Shown: positions 12,801 to 21,251 of the stretch, piece after piece
Position numbering within the stretch: the first letter of the stretch is position 1
How the letters are laid out: every line of letters begins with the position of its first letter
Source of the DNA: Notospermus geniculatus
Taxonomy: Eukaryota; Nemertea; Pilidiophora; Heteronemertea; Lineidae
Length of the DNA stretch: 64,000 nucleotides
Direction: 5' to 3'
Assembly: GCA_002633025.1 (NCBI GenBank)
Contig: NMRB01000151.1
Coordinates: forward strand, 70,271 to 134,270
Program-made: the position numbers and the translations under genes
The notes under the pieces: model-generated
Database searches by the model: none
Seen by the model: only the letters and a program-made list of their open reading frames with translations
Told to the model about the DNA's origin: nothing

Positions 12801-15800
12801 TCCGGATCCTTCCGAATAATTCCTCAGTTTTGAAGTCTGGAGTTTTCTCAAGATGAGAATGCACAGATCGACCGTGTCAATGATGATCGTTACCAATGCC
12901 ATAATCATGACAGGCAGGTTTGACAATATAAGATCTAATTCGGCAGATGAGTCTCCAGACGAGGACTGTTTACGCATGAATTCACGTAAAAAACTGGTCA
13001 GACAACCAACTGTCACTGGATTGACCAGTAGACCAAACCCAGTGTAGTTCTTAATTTCACTTATTATCGATGTCAGATCCGTAGCATTTCCGTTGTCAAG
13101 AAATTCCAACTTCATATCCTTTGTCGCCAAAATGTAGTCAAGGGATGCGAACAGGGAATCTGACTTTGCTACAGGGGAATAAACTAAACCCAGGAAGAGT
13201 GCGCGATAGAGAAACCAGAGAATGATAAAGGGCACGCTTGATCTGAAGACAGCCCGGCGCCAGGCCATGATCAGGGGGTGGTCCATCAGACCGCTGTCGC
13301 CGAGGGCCGCCAAACGGTCATCCCGAATCAGAACCAAATCAAGTAGCGGTGCCTTGTCAGGCCGCGGCCCTGTCGCGTAGTATTCTGACACGTTGTACTC
13401 GATGTGTAAATGTGGCCCAAACTCTTCCACCTTCATCTTGTACACGTTTTCTGTTTCCAGAATCCTCATCGTTAGTTTGTACTGGCCGAGTTTCGTGGCG
13501 AGTTCCAGCGGTCTGAAGCCTCCATCAGTTTCTGTGTGGAGAAGCGACAGCCTTTGTTCAGCGCCTTTGTAATATTTCATCAACTGAGCGTACAGTGAGA
13601 CGTAAACATCCTCTTGACGAATGTGCATGTGGCTTCCGAGGATCATAGCGTGTACAATGTTATGAAGGCCATTTTCCTCCATCTCAATGATTTCTCCGCT
13701 CGGAGAACACTTCACAAGGAACAACAACACCTCCCTTGCTCCAAAAAAGGCAGCAAGCAACGGAACCCGCTTGAAATACGTTCTCCTCACAAGCTCAGCG
13801 CCGTGCTGAGAACATCTGGCAGAGAACTTGAAGTTTTCAAATTCTCCTAAGAGACACAAGTGGAAATACGCCTTTGCCTTTTCTGTGAGATTTTCGTAAA
13901 CAAATTTCATCGACTGCACATCGTCCTGACAGATTATGTCCAAAAATCGTGACTTGTTTTCTCCAGTAAGGACTGTTGCCTCCGACGAACTGTTCATGGC
14001 GTTCACAATGTCAACAAGTGGGGGCAAATCGGTAGTTGATTCAGAATTTCCATATCCAGAATCGTCATTATTTGCTTGTTGAGGCAGTTTTCCATTTTGG
14101 GCAGGCAAGTCATCGTGAACGCTCCCAGAATTCGCTGCTCCAGCCCCCAATATCTGATCGTCCGCTGTCACCTGCTCTGAAGATGTCGTCTGCTCCAAAT
14201 CGTTCGAGTTATCCTCGTCTGCTTTGGATGATGTAATCAAAACATCATCAGCACAGTCATCCACAATTATGACAGTAGGAGAACTGTTCTTTCCCTTGAA
14301 ACTCTCAGAACTTGAATTTGCTTGGGCTCCAGCAACCGTCGACGTGTCAACCTTGTCCTCAGTACGTGACGTCACCTCCACATCGGTTATTGCACTTCTT
14401 GGTCGTTCCGGCTGGCTTTCATCCCGTGATTCCATGCATTTGGTGTTGGAAGCCTCCATGGTGCCTGTTTTTGTTACCCAGTGTCAGATCGGCTATCTTA
14501 AATCGACAAGACTCGTCTCACAGGTATAGCTTTGTGGTTCAAATCTGTTTAGCTGTCCAGAACAACTGTTTATGTCAAAAACATGCTGTATCAGACGACA
14601 AGGCTCTTCCAATGCGACGCTGTGTTGGGAGAAGCTCGCCTAAATACATCAGCAATTCCCGAGAGACTGGTAGACAACAAAACATTGGTTGTCATGTTTA
14701 TTCAGCGTAACAAGTGACAATTAGAATGGACAAATTTTGTCGGTTAAATTAATTGATCACATTTATTGAAATAGAATTTTTTCGGCTATTTCTCATGCAT
14801 GATTGATCATCACTAACCAGAAATGGTGAATCGAAAGTGCAATTACTGATTATTTTGACAATAGAGTTTGATACACACAGACGAGCGGCCTTAGAGATGC
14901 CAGATAACATCCTCTCAAAACATCTGGGGCCGGTTGTTCCAAAGTGTTGTTATCTCTAACGTGGCGTTAACTCTATCTTGGCGTTAGCGCTGAAGTTTTT
15001 AACCAAAGGAGATAACACCCAAAATAGCACTAACGCCACGTTAGAGATACTTTCGAACAACCCAGCCCTTCTCTATTTTATCTTTTTATACGAGTAAAAT
15101 GACCTGAATCTCTGGATAGCGACTGCTGTGGCCCTAATGTCTCTTCCGCCAACAAGCAGGATGTAGGTCCATCAGGCACTACACCAGGGCCTACATGTAC
15201 ATGAACGTCAAGTACCGGCCTCAACCAAACGACTGCCGAGAGAATATCACGTGCCTTTCGAGGAATCCAATGACTTGTTGACGACGAGTGAAACGTTTCG
15301 AATGGTTAGTTTTTTAAAAATTTATATATATTCCTCTGGGCGCCTCGTCCGTGTCACCACAATGACGTCACAATCTCGCCGTTTCCTGCGCCGACAAACA
15401 AGCTTCCTCATCCTGCTCGCTGCCGTCAGCGCCACCCCAACAGAACATAACTTGTGGATGATACCACCGAATTCAGTCATGGCTGATTGTTTATTCGACA
15501 TCACAGCAATGAGAAAATTGATCAGGAGTATGGTGACGACCATGATGAAGGCGACGTGGAGAAGTGATATTACATAAGGAGTTTGTAACTGATATTTAGT
15601 CAGATCTACCATGTTCAGCATTATCAAAAAGGTGGAGTACATACCGTTAGCCTCATCATTAAACTCTCTCTTGGCGCAATTAAGTTTCAACATACTTGTC
15701 AGTGTCAATGCAAAGGAGACAAAAATTAGCATCAAAACCAGTAAAAACTGGGCAAGAGCCGTCATCATCCTCTGAAATCCAATGACAAACCCCCCTATCC

Positions 15801-18800
15801 AAGGTATCAATTGCACGAAGTATAACAAAGACCAAAACGACAGGACCTTTGCAACGGCGTATGAAAAAGCGGCAGTGTGTACCAGACACCTATAACACCA
15901 AAGTTGCTGGCCAATCCTTTCACCAAGGAATATGTTTAGTACCACAGCGGTTAACAAGAAGATGACGTAAGCGACTGCCATGGTGAAGTGCGTGATCCGA
16001 AAAAACTTCGTATCGATGACTCGACTTCCGGATCCTTCCGAATATTTCCTCAGTTTTGAAGTCCGAAGTTTTCTCAAGACAAAAATACACAGATCGACCG
16101 TATCAATGATGATCGTAAGGCATGCAATAAACATGACTGATAGATTTGAAAACATTGAAATTGTATTGAAAGACCCGGGTTCCTGAATGAATGTACGTAA
16201 AAAACTGACCAGGCAACCAACTCTTGAACTGATGTCTTGACCAAATCTAGGAAAGTTCTTGATTTCATACTTTATTAACGTTATATTCGTAGTATTTGCC
16301 TTGTGAATAAATTCCAGCTTTACATCCTCTGTCGCCAAAATGTAGTCGATAAATGCGAATAAGGAATCTGACTTTGTTAGAGGAGAATAAACTAAAGCAA
16401 GGAAGAGTGCGCGATAGAGGAACCAGAGAATGATAAAGGGCAGGCTTGATCTGAAGACAGTCCGGCGCCAGGCCATGATCAGTGGGTGGTCCATCAGACC
16501 GCTGTCGCGGAGTTTCGGCAATCGTGTCTCCCGAATCCGAACCAAATCAAGTAACGGCGCCTTGTCACGCCGCGGCCCTGTCGCGTAGTATTCTGACACG
16601 TTGTACTCGATGTGTAAATGTGGTCCAAACTCTTCCACCTTCATCTTGTACACGTTTTCTGTTTCCAGAATCCTCATCGTCAGTTTGTACTGGCCGAGTT
16701 TCGTGGCGAGTTCCAGCGGTCTGAAGCCTCCATCAGTTTCCGTGTGGAGAAGCGATAGCCTTTGTTCAACGCCTTTGTAATATTTCATGAACTGAGCGTA
16801 CAGCGAGACGTAAACATCCTCTTGACGAATGTGCATGTGGCTTCCGAGGATCATAGCGTGCACAATGTTATGAAGGCCATTTTCCTCCATCTCAATGATT
16901 TCTCTGCTCGGAGAATACTTCACAAGGAACAACAACACCTCCCTTGCTCCAAAAAAGGCGGCAAGCAACGGAACTCGCTTGAAATACGTTCTCCTCACAA
17001 GCTCAGCGCCGTGCTCAGAACATCTGGCAGAGAACTTGAAGTTTTCAAATCCTCCTACGAGACACAAGTGGAAATACGCCTTTGCCTTTTCTGTGAGATT
17101 TTCGTAAACAAATTTCATCGACTGCACATCGTCCTGACAGATTATGTCCAAAAATCGTGACTTGTTTTCTCCAGTAAGGACTGTTGCCTCNTTCTGCACA
17201 TTCACTGCAAATTTTGTTGAATTCCGACTAGTTGATCTTATGATACAAAAGGTCTGAATTAATGAGAACCCCACGAACGATGTGTGTTCAGGGTCATCGG
17301 TGTACATTTGAATAGGCTGACGTACATTTGTACATGGAACACTAATTGTGCTGAAAATAGCTCAGTTATCGTCAGAAATGTAATTCAAAGCATCATGTTG
17401 GCAGGTTCATGTGCCTCTTCACCACAAAAAAAGTTGAAGCTCGTGCCTATTACGTAAAGCCAAAATTCAGGCAGTGAGAGACATCTGGTGGCAACACAGG
17501 AAGTGTATCCCTCAGTAAGCTCATCGTTCGCAGTTAAACCTTTATGGTTGATTCCTTTATGCTATAATGTAGACCTATAGTGAAATGCACTTTGATTCAG
17601 TGGTTTTATGACAGGCAGCCTCCTCATTGGCATTTTGATGTGCTCATTTGCGGATCGGTTGGCATGAATAACTATGACTTGCATTGCAAGTAAAATACAC
17701 TACATCAACATTTTAGCCCAAATCCGTAAGTTGTCAGGAACCTGCAGGCAGCTTTATCTGTGTCGCGTACATGACAATTTACCCCTACTTTGCTCTGTCG
17801 GAAGAAAAAATCCACCCGACTCGGGTAATGGTATACTATGTACATTTTCCTGTAAAAGAAAGCATGGAGTGCGGGGAAGGAAAGATGTAGGGACATATTA
17901 TAGAAATAGTTCTAGGTATGACATCTTCACTAATTGAGCGGGAAATTTGAATTCTGAGAAATACATTTTTGTGTGTAGTTTGAAAATGCGCTGAGATTTT
18001 TTCACCAAATTTTTGCCAGCCATAGAGTGGTGTCAAACCCATTTGGTACAGCAAAAATAGACGTTATATTTCAAGGGGTCAGTTCCTCTTTAACGACTGA
18101 CATCATCATGACAGAATGACTCTCACTTATTGCCTGTTCAAACAGCGAGACCAAAACTGTGCGAATTAGTTTAATGGGAATGCGAAAAACTGAGAGGCTG
18201 CATGGGACTTCATCAGAGCTATCATTCTTATTTGCCCATTAGTGGATCAAATAGATATTCTGCCCGTTTCTAAGCTACTAATGTCGTTGCATATTTACGA
18301 TTTTATTGGGATTTAGAGTTTTGCCAGTTCATGTTTGAGTTAATGACAACTGGGGGTTCTTCATCAGGATAACGAGGACTAAGTTTTATGACACAGGAAT
18401 GACATTTCAAATCACATTTGATTTCGTTTTGTTTCGGGTAAAGATCAATTGTCAATATATTTGATACTTTATTAGCTATGAAGTGCAACTCAAACACTCT
18501 CGTAGCGTGCTTGGTGAAACCGAGGCGCTATGACGTCATCAGAGCATCCTTGCACTCGGTAGTAAAACGGCACATGATGAATGCCGAAGAGTCATGCAAT
18601 ATTCTTTCGTGAACTGGAAGAACCCCGCCTCATTGCCTTACTTATTCCCAAACCGGGATCCGCGATCCATACTTGTCATTGGAAAGGTTGATTATTAACA
18701 GCTCCAGTATCCTCCTCGAATTCGCGAGCTTTTTTACCATTTCCGAGGCAACGCACACAATGTAATTGTTTTCGGGTGAAGTTCATTTGTTTCAATCAAT

Positions 18801-19429
18801 TAAGACATTGACAAGGTGCGACGAAATTAGATTAGCAAATAAACAGGGCAGTACATTTCATTAAGACACGGGTATCCGGTGGCAGTTGGTCAATCGTTTT
18901 TCGGGCCCGTGTTAATTAATCAATCAATGGCCCCTTTGCAGAAATAATGAGGAAATAATTAAAGAAGTCGGACGATTTGGTAAAGTCCAATGCGTTGCTA
19001 GGTGACGCAATCTTCCGGAAAACTGAAGATTGGGTGTCAATCTATACAAGTGGCGTGTCCTAAACTTTCTCACCTCGGTCATCTCGGGTCTTTTCATCGA
19101 CCAAACTATCCGATGAGATCATTGTCACCCGGAAAATATGACANNNNNNNNNNNNNNNNNNNNNNNNNNNNNNNNNNNNNNTTGATTACACAACTAAGAA
19201 TTCTTGTTTGGAGTCGTTCTCATCAACTTCAGTACTGAAGTGATTCGACTTTTTTCCCTATTTCTCGTTTCAGAATATGGAAAAGCCGTTTATGAACTCA
19301 GTTCGGGTCACGCTTGGAGACCGATACAATGACAGCATAGAGACAGTTTACCATCGAACAATCTCCTTTCTTCTGACAAACCTGGAGAGAGCTTTCAAAA
19401 ACGAGAAAATGGACAAATTAAACGCTTAG
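6803..19429 (+). CDS. Globin, 3' part (two exons around a 12.2-kb intron)
   Basis: Two exons are clear. Exon 6803-7034 follows a strong acceptor (TTTCTTTCAG) and ends LFW before GTAAGT. Exon 19274-19429 follows TCGTTTCAG and ends at TAG. Joined in phase they read through LFW-NMEKPF, a very typical globin F-G junction. The first exon carries the distal (E7) histidine in EAHATLVM and the proximal (F8) histidine in GRSHQRF. The last exon gives helices G-H, with TLGDRY and a C-terminus FKNEKMDKLNA. The exon pattern and wording resemble globin X / neuroglobin-type proteins more than blood globins, but I cannot place it firmly. The first exon (helices A-C) is not found; 6803 is the third base of a codon, so at least one upstream exon exists. 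The intron contains three antisense TRPV-like genes. Confidence 0.85.
7035..7291. other. Intron segment downstream of TRPV-like copy A
   Basis: No exon seen. Part of it (about 7200-7260) resembles the 3' flank of copy C (15240-15300), so the duplication unit included 3' sequence as well as the gene. Confidence 0.6.
7292..7297 (-). promoter_or_regulatory. Poly(A) signal overlapping copy A stop codon
   Basis: The minus strand reads GAG GAA TAA AAT, so AATAAA shares bases with the stop codon. Copies B and C have different bases here. Confidence 0.45.
7293..9635 (-). pseudogene. TRPV-like cation channel, copy A (one nonsense codon)
   Basis: Frame is continuous from ATG (9635) to TAA (7293), about 780 codons, except for one in-frame TAA at 8019-8021 where copy B has AAA (Lys). 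The stop falls after ...RKLQTS, in the cytosolic loop between S2 and S3, so translation would give a 538-residue product with the ankyrin region and S1-S2 only. Otherwise the domain order matches copy B: acidic, Ser-rich N-terminus, ankyrin repeats, six membrane segments, basic tail. No frameshift is present, so this is a young pseudogene, a null allele or a base error. AATAAA (7292-7297) overlaps the natural stop codon. Confidence 0.85.
9636..12101. other. Spacer between TRPV-like copies A and B
   Basis: No exon is recognised. Bases 9845-9875 (GGTTGTCATGTTTGTTC) match the region upstream of copy B (about 14690), so a short promoter-proximal element is shared. Bases 10370-10650 are homologous to 18218-18480 upstream of copy C, marking the extent of the duplicated unit. 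A poly-C tract lies near 10865. Confidence 0.6.
12102..14459 (-). CDS. TRPV-like cation channel, copy B (intact)
   Basis: This is one uninterrupted 785-residue frame with no intron. Residues 1-160 are disordered, rich in Ser, Asp and Thr. Residues ~165-370 form ankyrin-like repeats; GLHNIVHAMIL and GFRPLELATKLGQYKL match the layout of TRPV ankyrin repeats 5 and 6. A linker (FGPHLHIEYNVSEYYATG) resembles the TRPV pre-S1 region. Six hydrophobic segments follow, then a pore helix with YSTFLMMLNMVDL, S6 with ILLINFLIAVM near residue 715-730, and a short basic tail (CRRRKRRD). Known TRPV proteins are tetrameric, calcium-permeable sensory channels at the plasma membrane or cilia. The pore motif NMVD replaces the usual GMGD, so selectivity is uncertain. 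It lies antisense in the globin intron. TRPV-like is a firm structural call; the exact subfamily is not. Confidence 0.85.
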   Translation of the reverse strand: MEASNTKCMESRDESQPERPRSAITDVEVTSRTEDKVDTSTVAGAQANSSSESFKGKNSSPTVIIVDDCADDVLITSSKADEDNSNDLEQTTSSEQVTADDQILGAGAANSGSVHDDLPAQNGKLPQQANNDDSGYGNSESTTDLPPLVDIVNAMNSSSEATVLTGENKSRFLDIICQDDVQSMKFVYENLTEKAKAYFHLCLLGEFENFKFSARCSQHGAELVRRTYFKRVPLLAAFFGAREVLLFLVKCSPSGEIIEMEENGLHNIVHAMILGSHMHIRQEDVYVSLYAQLMKYYKGAEQRLSLLHTETDGGFRPLELATKLGQYKLTMRILETENVYKMKVEEFGPHLHIEYNVSEYYATGPRPDKAPLLDLVLIRDDRLAALGDSGLMDHPLIMAWRRAVFRSSVPFIILWFLYRALFLGLVYSPVAKSDSLFASLDYILATKDMKLEFLDNGNATDLTSIISEIKNYTGFGLLVNPVTVGCLTSFLREFMRKQSSSGDSSAELDLILSNLPVMIMALVTIIIDTVDLCILILRKLQTSKLRNYSEGSGIRVIDTKFFRITHFIMAAGYLIFLTIAVNLNIFLQQKTGLELENAKFLVHIASVSYVVAKVLSCWSLLYFIRLVPGIGGFVMGFQRMMTALAQFLLVLMLIFISFALTLTSILKLNCTQEDFKNESYGMYSTFLMMLNMVDLRKFELQLPYIISLLHVAFIMIVTILLINFLIAVMSNEQSAMTEFGGIIHKLCCVEVALTAASKMRKLVCRRRKRRDCDVIVVTRTRRPEE
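14460..15321. other. Spacer between copies B and C
   Basis: No exon is recognised. It contains the upstream element shared with copy A near 14690, the hairpin MITE at 14927-15068 and a copy-C 3' flank that resembles the copy-A 3' flank. Confidence 0.6.
14927..15068. mobile_element. Hairpin MITE (142 bp)
   Basis: The arms begin GGGCCGGTTGTTCC and end GAACAACCCAGCCC, and the inner arms TATCTCTAACGTGGCGTTA pair with TAACGCCACGTTAGAGATA. No coding capacity. It is a non-autonomous DNA transposon by structure; the family is not known. Confidence 0.75.
15322..17190 (-). CDS. TRPV-like cation channel, copy C (5' end missing)
   Basis: The frame runs from ATVLTGENKSRFL at the single N (17191) to a stop at 15322, about 622 codons. 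It matches copies A and B throughout: ankyrin repeats, six membrane segments, pore motif LNMVDL, S6 ILLINFLIAVM and the basic tail. Here the tail ends RRPEEYI, two residues longer. The first ~160 residues present in copy B are absent; sequence past the N is unrelated in frame. Since the break coincides exactly with the N, it is more likely an assembly break than a true truncation. The longer open frame (to 17307) merely reads across the N. Confidence 0.8.
   Translation of the reverse strand, partial: EATVLTGENKSRFLDIICQDDVQSMKFVYENLTEKAKAYFHLCLVGGFENFKFSARCSEHGAELVRRTYFKRVPLLAAFFGAREVLLFLVKYSPSREIIEMEENGLHNIVHAMILGSHMHIRQEDVYVSLYAQFMKYYKGVEQRLSLLHTETDGGFRPLELATKLGQYKLTMRILETENVYKMKVEEFGPHLHIEYNVSEYYATGPRRDKAPLLDLVRIRETRLPKLRDSGLMDHPLIMAWRRTVFRSSLPFIILWFLYRALFLALVYSPLTKSDSLFAFIDYILATEDVKLEFIHKANTTNITLIKYEIKNFPRFGQDISSRVGCLVSFLRTFIQEPGSFNTISMFSNLSVMFIACLTIIIDTVDLCIFVLRKLRTSKLRKYSEGSGSRVIDTKFFRITHFTMAVAYVIFLLTAVVLNIFLGERIGQQLWCYRCLVHTAAFSYAVAKVLSFWSLLYFVQLIPWIGGFVIGFQRMMTALAQFLLVLMLIFVSFALTLTSMLKLNCAKREFNDEANGMYSTFLIMLNMVDLTKYQLQTPYVISLLHVAFIMVVTILLINFLIAVMSNKQSAMTEFGGIIHKLCSVGVALTAASRMRKLVCRRRKRRDCDVIVVTRTRRPEEYI
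17191..17191. other. Single N, likely contig join, inside copy C
   Basis: Homology to copies A and B stops abruptly at this base. The next recognisable homology to the duplicated unit is only at about 18218. Confidence 0.7.
17192..19273. other. Intron remainder upstream of copy C
   Basis: No exon is recognised. Bases 18218-18480 are homologous to 10370-10650 upstream of copy A. An N run occupies 19144-19181. Confidence 0.6.
19144..19181. other. Assembly gap (38 N)
   Basis: A run of N 92 bp before the last globin exon. The exon itself is intact. Confidence 0.99.
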
Positions 19430-21251
19430 AATGGTTCCTTACGCTGTCCATTCCGATATTCCTACGGCAAAGTGTTTGGCACGTTGGCCTCAGAGCTGGA
19501 AAGTTCCAAAGAAACGTTGAGCGCGGTCGGTACTTGGATGGGTACCGGCGCGTGCAATAGGGCCTACAATGTTGCAGCTTTCAGTGAGCATTGATTTGTA
19601 AAGGACAGGTGTGAACGAAAGGAGAATATTGACGACAGTGTGATCGTCTCGTGGGGAGTTCAGAACTGGTGTTTAAAGGGCCTCTAGAGGCAGCCTTTTA
19701 GTACATATATATTGATTTGATTACTAACACAGAATTGGTGGCACTATGAGGATCCAACTTGGGCATCATTTTTGAAGTAAAATGTCATACACATGGTTAC
19801 TAGTGCCACCTATTGTGCAGTGTAAGTACTGTTAGTAGCCCAATAGCAAGCTGCTTCTGGGATCCCTTTAATTTTTTGCCGTGTGGATGCAGAAATCCAA
19901 TCAAAGGAACGAACCCGCTAATACAGCGAAGTCCACGTGAGACCACACCCAACTGGTCGTCGCGTTTATATCTCGAACGTGGCGAGTTCCCCTGGGGGTT
20001 CTGGGGTACTTATTTTTCGTTGTCACCACAAAAACTATTTCAGCAGATGTAAATACATATCTTTGAAACGCACAATCGTCTTTTGGTAAAGCAGATGGAC
20101 GGGCAATTTTGATTTCCCGCGAATGGCTAGTTTTTTTCTAATATTGGTGATTTCAAAGGCTGCTTTGACGCTTGTTAATGTATGTTAGACTTTTTGAGTC
20201 GACGGGCCCTTTAAATCATGCTGTTTGTGAAGACAACAGCACGAATGTAACCTTCACGCAAGTTTTATTTCCGTCAAAACCTTTCCAGGTTTTAGGCCTA
20301 CTCACTCAACAAAGTTTTCGCAAAACCCCCGAAACGCCAGTGCGAACGTCTATCTTTTTTTCGGTGCTCGCTTTATGCATCGAAGAATGGGATTGACGTT
20401 AGCGAAAACTCTAATAGGGAGTTTGAGATCAGCAACTTATCACGGATCCTTATACGTATACGGATCGAAATGTACACAAAATTTGTCCTCGTTAAGAAAT
20501 CTATCCGTATACGTATAAGGATCAGTGATAAGTCGCTGATCTCAAACTCCCTAATAACTCACGAAATACCTCATGTAATAGCCCAACCTCTTTGAGCTAG
20601 TCGAACAGTGCCGAAACGAAGAGTGTCAGATACGCCCGGCAGATACGCTATCAGAGCTAAATGATGGAGAGGCTGGAAATGTGCCACCTGCGGTCACAAC
20701 ACCCTCCCCTCCCACGTATCAGTCTTTTCAATGACGATACCAAGAATAGATCTATACCCAACATCGCGTGCCCTGCTGCGACAATATGGATTTTTCTCGA
20801 CAGGTGACGAACAACACTAGTTTGGCTAACCCATCATCATTTTGTGGACAGTCGATCATTCACAAGAGAGAAATTGCATGGTCAGGCACCTGCCACGCAG
20901 CAATAAGACACAAACAAATCAGAGAAACAAATGAGGCTCATTATTTCCTGGATTACAGGTATAATGGTTGCCTTGTTTAGGCTGAGACGAGCCGTGATGC
21001 AGTTATTCTCTTGCACGGTGCAATCTCATTATCAGCGAGATGCGTCTGTCGGTGTGGCAGGACTGATTATCCCCGCGGGACGATGGTCCGGTTAATGTTG
21101 TCTCGACGTCGTTCCGCTGTGGAAGACGGTGTCGCTTAGCAAAGTAGGGCCTAATACCGATACACAGCGTGTGATTTGGATTGGGACAGTTCATTCCAAG
21201 GATTACACTTTTGGTTTGGCCGGAAGGTAGAGGCCGTAGTTGGCACTGATA
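19430..21251. other. Globin 3' UTR and non-coding spacer
   Basis: The start of this stretch is presumably the globin 3' UTR, though no clear AATAAA was identified. No further exon is seen. MITE family 1 copy 3 lies at 20416-20552. Confidence 0.5.
20416..20552. mobile_element. MITE family 1, copy 3 (137 bp)
   Basis: Ends AGGGAGTTTGAGATC and GATCTCAAACTCCCT match the copies at 1989 and 3712, but the flanks differ, so this is an independent insertion. Flanks again read AAT on both sides. Confidence 0.85.
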
